NCBI GenBank assembly: GCA_015698045.1
Contig: BLAL01000334.1
Span: 248,001-312,000, forward strand
DNA: 64,000 bases
Source: Rhizophagus clarus
Lineage: Eukaryota; Glomeromycota; Glomeromycetes; Glomerales; Glomeraceae
Direction of reading: 5' to 3'
Both the position numbers and the translations under genes were made by a program. Shown one piece after another: positions 37,792 through 50,100 of this stretch. How positions within the stretch are numbered: the stretch's first letter is position 1; the number at the start of each line of letters is the position of its first letter. The notes under the pieces are model-generated. The model saw only the letters and a list, made by a program, of their open reading frames with translations, was not told where the DNA came from and made no database searches.

Positions 37792-38740
37792 TAGGGTTCC
37801 GCATAGATCAGATCAGACCAGATTTTATCAGATTTAAATCCAATTCAACAGATCTGAATCTATCAATTTTAAATCTAGATCTGATATCCAGATCTATATT
37901 TGAAATCTGAATCTGATCTGCAGATCCAAATTTAAGATCTGAATCCAATTTGAATTTGATTCAAATCCAATCTGAATCTGATTTCATGTCAAACCAAATT
38001 CAGATTTAAAAACAAAAAAAAATGTTTTGCAATATTTTTTTGTTAAATTAATTAAAAAAAACATTGCAAAATATTTTTTTTATTAAAAACATTTTGAATA
38101 AACGTTTTGCAACGTTTATTTGTTAAATTAATCAAAAAAATGTTTTACAACATTTTTTTACTAAAAATACTTAGAAAAAATATTTCACAATATTTTTTCA
38201 TTAAATTAATTAAAAAAAACGTAGTGAACCATTTTTTTATTAAAAACACTTAGAATAAATATTTCGCAATGTTTATTTGTTAAATTAATAAAAAAAAATA
38301 TTTTGCTACATTTTTTCATTAAATTAATTAAAACAAATATTGCAAAATGTTTTTTTTATAAAAACACAGAAAAAATGTTTCACAACATTTTTTTGTTAAA
38401 TTAATTAAAAAAACATTGCAAAATATTTTTTTTATTAAAAATACTTTGAATAAATATTTCACAATATTTATTTGTTAAATTAATCAAAAAAACATTTTGC
38501 AACATTTTTTTGTTAAATTAATCAAAACAAATGTTTTAAAATGTTTTTTTTATTAAAAACACTTATAAAAAATGTTTTGTAACATTTTTTTGTTAAATTA
38601 ATTAAAAAAATGTTGCAAATGTTTTTTTATTAAAAACACTTTAAATAAATATTTCGTAACATTTATTTGTTAAATTAATCAAAAAAACATTTTGCAATAT
38701 TTTTTATTAAAAATACTTAAAAAAAATGTTTACATGTCAA
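37792..38740. mobile_element. hAT-like end with CAGATCTGAATC repeats and minisatellite body
   Basis: Starts TAGGGTTCCGCATAGATCAG. About 200 bp of CAGATCTGAATC-type subterminal repeats follow, then a minisatellite alternating GTTTTGCAATATTTTTTTGT with TAAATTAATTAAAAAAAA. This layout parallels the element at 2007-3534, including the interior word family. No matching right end was seen, so it is probably truncated. Confidence 0.5.
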
Positions 38741-39163
38741 ATGAAAAAAATTGTCAAAAATTATCAGTCTGATTTTTAACTGATTTTTGAATATATTTGT
38801 CTGATTTGTGGCTTTTTAAAGCTGATTTTATGGCGCAAATTGTTTGTGATCAGAAATACGTTATTTATGAATAAAAAATTGTAATACTGATTTTGGCAGA
38901 TTTTGCAAAAATTGGCATTCCGATTTTAAAATAAACATGTCAATAGCTAAAAATCAGACTGCCAGTTTATAGCTATATTTGTCCTTTTTATGGCATTTTG
39001 CTGCCAATTTTATAGCACATATTGTTAGCAATTGGAAATTTTTTTATTTTTATCAATATAAATCAGAATACCATTTTAAAATTATAATTACTGATTCTCA
39101 CAAAATCAGAATGCCGATTTTTAAATAATTATGCCAAATCTCTTAAAATCAGATTGCCAAGTT

Positions 39164-40505
39164 TAATTCAGTATAAACATTTCAAAAATAGTTTATGCCA
39201 ATTTATATATCAGATCTTTCTATTATTAATTTTCTCATAATTCATAATTACTATTATTGTCCAGTTTTTTAGTTTAGTATAAACATTTCAAAAATAGTTT
39301 ATGCCAATTTATATATCAGATCTTTCTATTATCGATTTTCTCATAATTCATAATTATTATTATTACATATGGGCTGATTTGACCACCTTTAATTAAAATA
39401 TTGATTTTGTTACATTTTTATTATACAAAATACTATACAATATACAGTAAATTGAGGGTAAGTATTAAAAAATTTTATTTAATGTTATTATACTATAATT
39501 TGGTAAATATTTCTTTTAAATTAATATAAATTTTAGCATTTACTATATATGTTAAAAATTCGTATCTCAACTTTAAACGTAAATACCTCCAGATCCAATG
39601 ATCCAATCGGCAAGCTCTTTTTTCGCTCATATAGTCCAGATCAAGGGCTTTCCAAAGAGCCTAAATTTTTAAAAAACGGATCAGTGAATCCCAAGATATT
39701 TGCATTTAAACATGTTAAAAAATTCATACCTCAACTTTAAACGTAAATATCTCCGGATCTAATGATCCAATCGGCAAGCTCTTTTTTCGTCTATAAAGTC
39801 CAGAACAAGGGCTTTCCAACAAGCCTAAAATTATAGAAAACGGATCAGTGAATCTTGATATATTTGCGTTTAAAGATAGTAATACAAACTCTGATATAAA
39901 ATAATTATTTTATTGTTTAAAAATATCTATTATAATACCATCTTTTATATGATGTTTTTATTACACTTTCATAAATATTTATAGCTACTAAGACTATATA
40001 AATTTTTATTTTACTTTATATTTTATTAAAATATACTTACTTTTTAATAATATATGTTAAAAATTCCATATATGTGAGAAATGGGTTTTTTATTAGTGAA
40101 ATGGGTTTTTTCACGTCTCTTTTACATTTAATAATTTAAGTTTTGCAAATGTAAATTTTTGTTCAACTTATTATTTAATCAAGTAATCATCAATCAGATG
40201 ATTTTTTGGTATTACAAAACAATTTTGAGTAATGAAAACTGTGAAAATCAATTTAATAACTCTTTTTAATGCAAAGTGAACAAATCAGCCCATATGATCC
40301 AGTTTTTTAGTTTGGTATAAATATTTCAAAAATAGTTTATGCTGATTTATATATCAGATCTTTCTATTATCAATTTTCTCATAATTCATAATTACTAATA
40401 TTGTCCAGTTTTTTAGTTTGGTATAAACATTTCAAAAATAGTTTATGTCAATTTATATATCAGATCTTTCTATTATCAATTTTCTTATAATTCATAATTA
40501 CTATC
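39164..40505. repeat. ~97-bp tandem repeat (TATATATCAGATCTTTCTAT)
   Basis: Two copies at 39164-39355 and two at about 40305-40505 of a unit containing GTATAAACATTTCAAAAATA and TATATATCAGATCTTTCTAT. They are separated by the insertion at 39366-40296, so the four copies were once contiguous. Confidence 0.75.
39366..40296. mobile_element. 931-bp inverted-end insertion inside the tandem repeat
   Basis: The left end CATATGGGCTGATTTG is exactly inverted at the right end (CAAATCAGCCCATATG). It contains a ~164-bp direct duplication (39551-39708 and 39714-39873) with GATCCAATCGGCAAGCTCTT and GGGCTTTCCA in each copy. The 63-codon plus frame at 39549-39740 is in this duplication and not a convincing gene. 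Confidence 0.65.
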
Positions 40506-40940
40506 AGTCAGTGGTCATTTCAGGAATTGGCATGGGGAGTCCATTTTAGTATAAGATCAGCATACATTTTTAACATTTTTAATAAAACGGTTTTTAAGCC
40601 TAAAAAAAAAATCCTACATAACAATCTATGTTCAAATTTTATAAAACACTTCATATTTCTTTAAATTTATAGTATATTAATTTTTATCAGTATTGTATAA
40701 ATATTGCACAACTTTTACTATAAACAACCATTTAACGAATGAAAAATTGCCAAACTTTGACTATATTACAACATACAAAAATGTTGTTTAACCATGGTTT
40801 GTAACACTAAGAAAGTTGATGCATTGAGATAAGAAAAAATGATTTTGTCTCCGTTTAGATAAAAAAAATGTCATTAATAACTTGCATCTCGGCTTTGAAG
40901 TTGACTAACTTTTAACCAAGAGACAAACATAAAACTCGTA
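40506..40940. other. 5' flank of the 40.9-kb pseudogene
   Basis: AT-rich, no distinct promoter motif. Reading begins at the ATG at 40941. Confidence 0.4.
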
Positions 40941-43124
40941 ATGTCAGAACAAGAGTATGAAATTTCTTCCCCACCACCTTCGTTATTTTTTTCAGATAAT
41001 GAAATAAACTTTGACAAGTTTGAACAAGGAAAAGTTTCCTTAGAAAATTATAATGAAATAAGCTTTGACGAGTTTGAACAAGGAAAAGTTTCTTTAGAAA
41101 ATTATAATGAAATATTCAATGATGATAATAATGATATAAATTTAAAAGACATTGTAGAAAATGAGGAAGAACAAGATAAAATTATAGATTATGTAGATGA
41201 TATAGAAAATATAGAATTTACACCATGCGTTGTTATTGATTTTGTTAAAGGTAAAATTCAGCGATGTGGTGAAACGACGAAATTAAGACAATTACGAAAC
41301 TTATTTAGTACGTGACAAGTTGATAGAGAAGCAATTAAAGAAGTTGATGGCGTGTTGTCAAGACTAGAAGTGTGTGACTCTCACTTTCAATTCGATAACA
41401 GGTACTTACATAAATCACAGAATAAACAAGTGAAAGACTTCAATCAAGGTATCATTCAATGGCGTCGTTGTATTTCATGTAATAAATATATTACTTATTT
41501 TTCTTGGGGTGTGGGGTGCACAATACACTCTTGGAAATTGAACAAACAAAATATCCAAGTGCCGTGTATTGGGCAGTATTCATGTGAAGCGTTACGAGTA
41601 TGTCCACCTATATGCAAACAGGCCTTTGATGACATTAAACAGCAATAATGTATCTGTTGTTTATGTTATGAAAAATTAGGCGGCCATATTCATCATCGCC
41701 CTGGAAAAGGAAAAAAGGCAACGACATGTATTACTGAAGAGTTACATGCTAATGATATAACAAAAGGACTCGAATATTTAGGGAATTGGCTAATTAATAT
41801 TGCATAAACAACAGATAATGAAACTAAAAAAAGGATTTTAACAAACACTTTCGAAACTCTTTTTACTTTTTGTGAAATACCTTTTGGTCGCAACATTACT
41901 TCCGCCAGTACAACAGATAATGAAGAAAGAATTTCCCTTAATGAACCTCCCAGTTTATTAATGATAAAAATCCTTTTTAAGGAAATTTCTAAAAAAAAAG
42001 ATAAGGAGAACATAAATGATTATGAGCAACTTGGACGTGAATTTGGAAAAAGATTATGGAATTCACGATCAGAAATCAACCTGAATAAGAATGCTCTGGA
42101 ATGTCCACAAACTATTCAGGAATATTACAATGCTTTCCCAGATTTTTTGAATAACTTTTTTTTTGGAATGGTTGGTGAATTATATTAAAGAAAGACAAAA
42201 GTGTGTAATTGGCAACGGAAAAATGGTCAAAAATCGATGAAAGAGATAATTCCAGATCAAATAACAAAAATAATCATGTCTATTACATCTATGCTGTTAA
42301 ATATAGCTTTTCCTTATTTAAAGATTTGGCTAACTCGAATTCTAGCAAGTCTTGGTCGTATGCCACGATTACTGGGTTCTTTTCGCCAACTACTAAATAT
42401 TTGTCATATAACATCACATACAGATCACCATGAACGTAAACTTGCAAAAGACTGAATGGAAAAATCAGACCCTACAAAACGTTTAATTAGAAGCAATAAT
42501 ATTTGGAAATTGGCGATCATTGATAATATTGATTTTAAGGAGAAGGGTTTTAAATTTGGAAACATTTATGACGTTACCCGTGATAATTCGCATGCGACTT
42601 TGAGGATGGTTTTTCAAGTCCATCTACCATTTGATGTAGAAAACAGTCTGGAACCTGTTGTAGAATTAACAACATAGACTCCATTATTCAGAACTAATGA
42701 GAATATTAACGATATCTTGATGAGATTTCAACAAACCATTGACGAATTATTAGGTTTTGAGAAAATTAATGGTGAATTAACTTATAAGAAAGATTTTGAC
42801 GCGGATACTATTAAATGTGCTATTCTTTCTAAATTGAATCCCGGATACCTTGGACCATCACCTGATGTTATAATTTTGGAGCCAGGTGCCAACCCAAACT
42901 CAGATGAAGAAATTTTGCGAGTTGCCAAAATATATAAAGGAGATTTTTCTATGGATGAACATTCTTTTCTGGACATTGTTGCAGATGAAGCTATTTATCA
43001 CCGGTTAATTAGATGTCGGGATAAATGGCCAAAAATAAGACCAATCCTTGGTGCGTGGCACACATCCAAGGATTTCTGTTCAGTATTAATTGTCTTATTT
43101 TCTAGCTACAGGTTGTTAAGCTTA

Positions 43125-44447
43125 CAGTCAAGTGCGAAAGTAATGGTGGTGTGAATGTTATTTCTATTTTAAGCTGTAGTGCATTCATTTTCCCACTCTA
43201 GAATTTTCCAGTGTTTCTAGATTGTTCTTTAGAGTAAACATTTAAAAACAAATAAAAAAAAATATTATAAAAAAAATAAATTTTATCACGTTTTTTTATT
43301 CAAAATGGCATTAACCACTCTTGAAAAAAATTGAAATGCTGTTAACCTTCTTTGGCAGAAAAAAATTAGAAATGCAAGGGAAATTTCGCCAAAAACAGGT
43401 GTTCCCTTGCGCTCCTGTGAACGGTATGTTGAATTATTAGAAAAAACTGGTAAGATTACTATAGGTCATCAGTCTGGTCGGCCACGAAAATTGACTCCTA
43501 AAAAATGCCGCCAAATTGGAATGATCGTCAAGCATAATCATTTCACTACAGCAAGTGAAATAAAGGCCCAACTTGAAGAAAAAAATTCAGGGCTTGAGAT
43601 AAGCGTATGGAGCATCCGTCGTGAGCTAAAAAATCTTGGTTTTGTATCTGTTCGCCCCAGAAAGGTTCCTCTTTTAACACAGAAAGCAAAAGAGAACCGA
43701 TTGTCATGGGCCCGTGATTACGTGAATTATAATTGGAAAAAAGTGGTATTTTCTGATGAAACTACCATTCAAATGTTTTGTAACACCATTTCTGCATGGT
43801 CACGTGATGCAAAACCAATTGTTCCGATGGTAAAACATCCATTTAAAGTTCATGTTTGGGGAGCAATCAGCGTTAAGGGAAAAATTGGCATGCACATGTT
43901 CATTGAAAATTTGGATCGCCATTTATACCGCCAAATTTTAAATGAACATTTATATGACAATGCAAATGCAATGCATAGTCGTAGGTGGGTCTTCCAACAG
44001 GATAATGACCCAAAACATACATCCCGTGATGCCAAAAGTGACTTGGAAACTCACCTCTCAGGACGGGTCCTTCCTTGGCCTTCTTATAGCCCAGATCTTA
44101 ATCCTATCGAAAATGTTTAGGCTATTTTAAAAAAAAATGTTGAGAAGAAGGTCAAGAGTATGGTGGCACAAAAAAAATCAATTACAAATAATGTTTTTTT
44201 TGCTTTAATTAGGAAGGAATGGGATGATCTTGATAATAACGTAATAGTTAACTGCATTAATAGCATGCGAAGTCGTATTGAAGCATGTATTGATGCAAAA
44301 GGGGGCCATACTAAATATTAATCAATTAATAAAATATATGTAAATTTCATCTGTTTTTTAGAATATAAAAAAATTTTTTGGTGTTTTATTATAAAAATAT
44401 GCGTATATTATCAAAAAACAGACCGCCATTACTTTCGCAGGGGTCTG
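43125..44447 (+). mobile_element. Complete Tc1-type transposon, 1323 bp
   Basis: Terminal inverted repeats of about 28 bp start CAG and share TGCGAAAGTAATGG(T/C)GGT. The TA target duplication is at 43123-43124 and 44448-44449. Excision in silico restores the host frame exactly (RLLSL|ASRL). It contains one transposase gene. Size and ends are typical of autonomous Tc1/mariner elements, but the transposase has two stops, so this copy should be inactive unless helped in trans. Confidence 0.95.
43305..44321 (+). pseudogene. Tc1-like DDE transposase, two nonsense codons
   Basis: The frame is 339 codons from ATG 43305 to TAA 44319-44321, the usual Tc1 length. N-terminal paired-type HTH regions (residues about 25-110) flank a GRPRK linker. 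The DDE residues are visible as VVFSDETTIQ, WVFQQDNDPKHTS and SPDLNPIENV, with about 35 residues between the second and third acidic residues. TGA at 43332-43334 and TAG at 44118-44120 (just after NPIENV, where tryptophan is the norm) break it, both explicable by one C-to-T or G-to-A change. The C-terminus after the TAG remains in frame to CIDAKGGHTKY. The longest intact piece is 43407-44120. Confidence 0.93.
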
Positions 44448-45104
44448 TAGCATCACGCTTGAGCGTCTGATTTTTGGATAAATTTGAAATGACTGTTGAT
44501 TATCATTCAACAGCACGAGTACTTGATCTAATATAGGCAGCAGTAGGGATAGCAATTAGTATCTATATAAATAATAATGGAATGACAACTTCTGAAATAA
44601 TGGATGGTGACAACAATAAAAATATTTGTCTTAAGGTATACAAAAAAATAAAAAAAAAAAATGTTTTTAAAACTAATAAACATGTAATCTATATAAAAAT
44701 ATTTATTTATTATAATTGATAAGATTTGGTATATGTACTTTAAATGGGCTGGAATTTGGAAAACCCATCAGATGGCAATGCGTATCAGAAATTTTGATCT
44801 ACAATGAAACGCTTTATCTGCAGCCAGTCTACTTTTTGCAAGTGCCGCAAAGTTTAACTATACAACAGCAATTGCTCATTTTCTTTCTACCATAGCAACC
44901 TACCCCAAATTTGAAGAAAAATTACGCCATTGTTGTTCTTTCAAGGTTTCTAATGAGAATCCTGAGAATGCAGTCCCCACTTGTTTTGGTTGTGACGAGG
45001 CATTGGAGACATTTGGGATGAAGTTTATTGAACAACATGTTAATGGAAACGTGATAGATGAAAAGAACCTCAAAGATCAACTTTGCTGAAATCTTCAAAT
45101 CCGC

Positions 45105-45560
45105 CACAATATCTTAACGATACATTTTCAACATCTTCACGATAACATCACAATTTTTTTAAATGATATCGTGACGATATATTTATGATAATCTTAACGA
45201 TACCTTTTCAACATCCTCGCGATATTTGAAATTTGATATCGTTCTGATATCATTCTGATATTATATCGATTTATAGTCTCGATGTCATGATGATGTTGAA
45301 ATGGAAATTGTGATGTTATCGTGAAGATGTTGAAAATGTATCGTTAAGATTATCATAAATATATCGTCACGATATCATTTAATATATTGTCACGATATCA
45401 TTTAAAAATTAATATTATCGTGAAGTTGTTGAAAATGTATCGTTAGGATATTATAATTATGTCGTTATGGTATCATTAAGATCGCTAAATATTTTATTGA
45501 AATATCGTGACGACATTTAAACTGTATCAGGATGATAATGAAACGTAGTAGATACATTCA
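45105..45560. repeat. Long inverted repeat with ATATCGT-NA-CGATAT palindromes
   Basis: A 43-bp arm at 45113-45155 (CTTAACGATACATTTTCAAC onwards) is perfectly inverted at 45306-45348. Blocks with GATATCGTGACGATAT are arranged around both arms. It begins where the 40.9-kb pseudogene stops being readable, so it may mark a truncating insertion. Confidence 0.8.
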
Positions 45561-45739
45561 ATAAATTAAATCAATTTTAATTGGTTTAAATTAATTTGTT
45601 TATTAATTAATTAATATATATATATTTTTTATAATGCAATTATGACAATTATGATGTTTTAATTGTTATTTAATTGTTAAATATTGCAAATTACGGTAAT
45701 TAAAGGAAGAATATCCCTATCTCTGGATAGGATGACATA

Positions 45740-45977
45740 AAATAACGTGACGATATCGGTTCAACACTAATATTATATTGAAACTTGTTAAAAATGTTGA
45801 ATTAGAGTGTCTGGATTATGGCGCAAGCTCTGCGAAATTAAAGTTACGATCGTACCTGATTAAATTAAGCCGAAACACTTGAACCTAAAAGAAACAGAAG
45901 AAACGTTATTATAACGTTCCTTACAAAAAAAAAAGAAAAAGAAAAGAAAAAAAGAAAATTCATATAACATTTCTTAC

Positions 45978-46008
<31 letters not shown>

Positions 46009-46455
46009 TAAGTTTCGCATCTCTCTCACCGGATGGTTAACATAAAACAACGTGACGATATCGTTATGTCACTAATATTATATTGAAACTTGTTAAAAAT
46101 GTTGAATTGATGAACCTAAAAGAAACAGAAGAAACGTTATTATAACGTTCCTTACAAAAAAAAAAAGAAAAAAAAAAAAGAAAATTCATATATTCTTACA
46201 AAAAAAAAAAAAAATATTAAGTTTCGCATCTCTCTCACCGGATGGTTAACATAAAACAACGTGACGATATCGTTATGACACTAATATTATCTTGAAACTT
46301 ATTTAAAATGTTGAATTGATAAGTTTCTGATTACGACGCAAGTTTCTGCGAAATTAAAGATACGGTCGTGCCTGGTAAATTACTTAGACATCTCTCTTTC
46401 CGAATGCTAATATAAAACAACGTGACGATATCATTATGACGCTAGAACAATCGCA
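45740..46455. repeat. Tandem/dispersed ACGTGACGATATCGTTATG repeats
   Basis: Four copies of CAACGTGACGATATCGTTAT and its surroundings at about 45745, 46050, 46258 and 46420. A ~230-bp unit (AGAAACAGAAGAAACGTTAT then A runs) is duplicated at 45890 and 46120. Long A runs. Frames here are low-complexity. Confidence 0.7.
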
Positions 46456-47150
46456 TTCCCAAGTATAAAAAAGAGGGGAAATAATACTATACCGAAACTT
46501 TCTTTGCGCACATTCCGAATTTCGTCCGAATTTCGTCGCAAATATTATTATACACTACTATTAAAAAATTTTTCTTTTTTAAAAAAAAATAATAATAAAT
46601 AGATAAATAAATAAAAAAATACATCCCGAATTTCTGTTATATTGTTAAAAAATATTTCTAAACAATATTTGCACAGCGAGAGCTAAAATTTGTAAAACAA
46701 TTAATATTATTATAAATAACTTTTTGTTTCGTACCTGTCAAGGTGTCGAATAAACTATTTTTCAATGTTGAGATTACGCCGGAATAAAAAATAGACGCGT
46801 ATATGATTGTTAATATTATTAAGAAATATTTTAAATAGACTGACAATATTAAAATGTAAGTTATTACAGTAAAATGTAGAGAATGGAGTAGAAATAACCG
46901 TCGTGCGAATGTTTTAACAAACAAATAATGATTTTGATTGGATAATCAATACAAAGTCACGTTATCACGTGATAAGTAATGGACCGGTCACGATACCATA
47001 ATGATATCAAAACGATATTGTTGCATTTATTTAATAAAAAAAAGATACTGTATCATTTTGATATTGTTAAAACAATAATGAATTTAATGAGTAAACGTAG
47101 TATAAACTTATATTTATATTGTAAATTTATTAACATAATATTACTAATAA
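46456..47150. other. Intergenic, 3' flank of the transposase gene
   Basis: AT-rich. Contains the perfect palindrome TTATCACGTGATAA near 46962 and GGTCACGATACC near 46985. Short frames at 46658-46924 (minus) and 46979-47245 (plus) have no recognisable motif. Confidence 0.4.
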
Positions 47151-47152
47151 AG

Positions 47153-50100
47153 CTATATAGCCGTAAAATAATAATTATTTTTTATCCACAAATCAATTTT
47201 CGTATCATAGACAAAGTGAACTTTCTGTACGTGGTCAATTATTGATATCGGGAAAATTCTTCTCCAGCGAATGTCTTGGCTTGTCTGAATGCGAAAAAGA
47301 GGACATTTCAATACGTTGTGAATTCTGTTAATATTGTCAAACCAATCAATTGTAATAAAGGCATAATATTTATCATCATTGCCTTTGTATTTGAAGATCC
47401 CTTTTATAATCGCATAACATTCACCACTGTCTTCCTCGTGTATTGTTACGACGTCACCAATATGAAGATGTACTTTGGAAAAGACGCCATCGCTTTCTTC
47501 CATAGTGTATGTCGCCAATTCATACCAGCCCATTTGAGAATATATAAGAGCTGACTTTTGTATAATGTCCATAAATGAAAGAAGCAGCTCAGATTTGAAA
47601 TTTGGCAAATTTTTCATGATATTTTCACGATCCTGACGGGACAAGCTCCTCTTTAAGATAATATTTGTAATAAAATCCACTGGAGATGAAATCGCTATAT
47701 AAATAAAATTACGTTAATAATTGCGGAAATATTATTATTATAAAATTGTAATACAAACCTTCTTCATTTTCTTCCGGTTCTTGTTCATTTGATACCTTGT
47801 CTTCAGTAATATACCAATTAGTCAATAAATTTCTAAAATTTGAGGACATAGTAGCGAAACCTCTACAAGGTTGTGATAATCTTTGATCTGCGCCTCCATC
47901 TACTAAATGACGAATTGCAAAGAGCGTAGTATACCGCTTTAACAAGTCTAGCTCGACATTCTTGCAATTTGTTCGTGGTACCATTGCTTTAAAGATCCGA
48001 TGCACCATCTCTTTGATACCAACTTGAGTGTTTATAAGAGTACCATAAGTCCTTGCATGCACCAGCAAGTGGATATTGATATGCAGGTTTGGTAAGTTAG
48101 CAAATTCAGGGAAAACCTAAAGCCACATTATTAAATAATATTTTATATATTGATAAATAAAAAATAAAAAATTATATAAGAATTATGAATAATTGTACCT
48201 TTGGAAGAATTTTCATTTCTTCTTCAAGGCATTTTTGTAATTCGTCATACGAATCTAATGTAAACTTGCTTTCAAAAACCATCCTCATTGTTTTTGCTAC
48301 ATATACCCAACAAGCAATTATTACATTTTTCGCCATGTTAATGCGTGATTCTTGAATTCGTCGCAGAATGCTTCTGGATTCATTTTCCTTTAAGCTTGAT
48401 GTTTCTAAAAAACTATTAAGTATAAAAGGCATTATCATAGCGAGCCTAAGATAGTCAGACATCATGAAACTAGCATTGTGACTAATTGGATTTGGCAAAC
48501 GAGACCATTTTTTTGGTTTCTCAAAGTTCTTCCAGGCTTTGATAAACTCGTCCTCTCCTTTTTGTGAAAATAATTCGCACCTGTGGAAATCAAAAAGCTT
48601 TATTAAAAGATTTTGTTCGTTACATATCTAGCTAAAGTTAATTAAATTCAAAGATCATACGTTAATTTAAGAAGTCGTCCAATCTTCCCAGCAGTTGCAT
48701 GATATACATCTTGAGGTGTCTGTAGATGCCTTTCTCTTAGCAGCCTATCCAAAATGCTAGGCCTTGTTCTTAGTCCAAACTCAGTACAAAGTCGTCTTTG
48801 CCTTGTGGTAGCAGGTTCGTTAAATATCTCTTTAAATTGATCGTCAGTGATGTGATGATATCTTGATGTTGCTGGTACATCCTGAGAGAAGTTGGTAAGT
48901 GATTCTCGAGAGGCTGTACAAGTGCGGCAACCTTTATTGGCATTATGTCGTAATACACCACACATGTCATTCCCTTGTGGTAAATCAGCAGTTACGACAC
49001 CTAAACCGGCTATCACCCAAGCATCTTGGCCATTCACTTCCATTAATTTTCCTTGTTCGAATTCTTTCATTTCAGAAATAAATGGCAACATGAATTCATT
49101 GAAATTACCACCGAAAGGAACAAACCCGAGAACAAAGTGATTTTTGAGCAACTTTCTTTGACGGGCAGGCATATTTCCAAACTGCACATAAACACCTCCT
49201 AACGAATGATAAACATTCCTAAATGTTCCAAAATCATCGTAGTATATGTCCAAAAACAGCTTATAAACCGGAATTGTTGGAGATGGTGGCTGCCTTATGG
49301 AAATATATTCCGAAGGATGTTGATAAGAGAACGTTGCATCACGAATGCGCCAGTGTGTATGATGTTTATAAAGTATTTCGGTAATTCGTAGTGTATCTGC
49401 AGCAACCTTTTCTGAAATTTGTGATGTTGTTATTGTCAAGAATGGTTCATCTTGTAACCAAACTTCTCCGGAAAGAGAGCGATTTTGTCTTAATTCTCCC
49501 TTAAAAGTTCCAGGCAAGTCACTATAATCTAGAACTTTTTGGATTCTCAGCCGATACTGTTGGTTCTCTTCATTTAATAATATCGCTCTCAATCTGCCAA
49601 GTTTTCGCTCATTGTCGTAATAGTAAACAAAATCGCCGCATTGGTATATCTCTATTATATACATATGAAAAAAGTGTTAGTCTCTTGTACTTTATTGCTT
49701 CGCCTCTCTACCATCAGCTTGCATTTAATAAATAATTACCCCCTGATATCATTAATTGTTCTTGACCGAAAAGAGGTGACTCTGCCCATAAGGTACCATG
49801 CCAGTACTCGGATTTTGTTTTTGAATCGACACCAGCACCAAAATACATTTCCTTTAATAGTGATGGGTTGTTAAGAACATTCCAAATGATATCACTTATT
49901 GAAAGTTGATATGCCATCTTTGAATCCTTTAAAGTTGATGGTGTTTTTTTTGATGAAATTGAGATAGATTTTGCTGATATTGAGGGAAGAGGAAGACGCT
50001 CCCTCCATGCTCGAAATCTCCGAATATTCTTTACAATATGATCTCTATTAAATTCTGGTCTCATGATAATGTCAACAAGATCTTCATATGCATTTGTTGA

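Larger units (their letters stand above)
40941..45089 (+). pseudogene. Long multi-stop pseudogene of a repeated family, split by Tc1
   Basis: One frame runs 40941-43124, resumes at 44450-44635 after the Tc1 insertion, then 44724-45089 after an intron (GTATAC..TAAG). The N-terminus holds a 17-residue acidic repeat (FEQGKVSLENYNEI). A Cys/His-rich block follows (CISCNKYI, then CTIHSW, YSCEALRVCPPIC, CCLCYEKLGGHIHH), possibly zinc-binding. Then IDNIDFKEKGFKFGN, GPSPDVIILEPGANPNSDEE and WHTSKDFCSVLIVLFSSY. Nine nonsense codons interrupt it: 41313, 41646, 41805, 42186, 42453, 42675, 44468, 44534 and 44815 (first bases). No frameshift is needed. It ends near 45080 at a repeat. Multi-copy families of this type occur in Rhizophagus; I suspect a transposon-related protein but cannot name a domain with confidence. 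Confidence 0.75.

Noticed and set aside
46658-47245. Short frames flanking the transposase gene as possible accessory genes
   Set aside because: No conserved motif, hydrophobic low-complexity composition, and no supporting splice structure.
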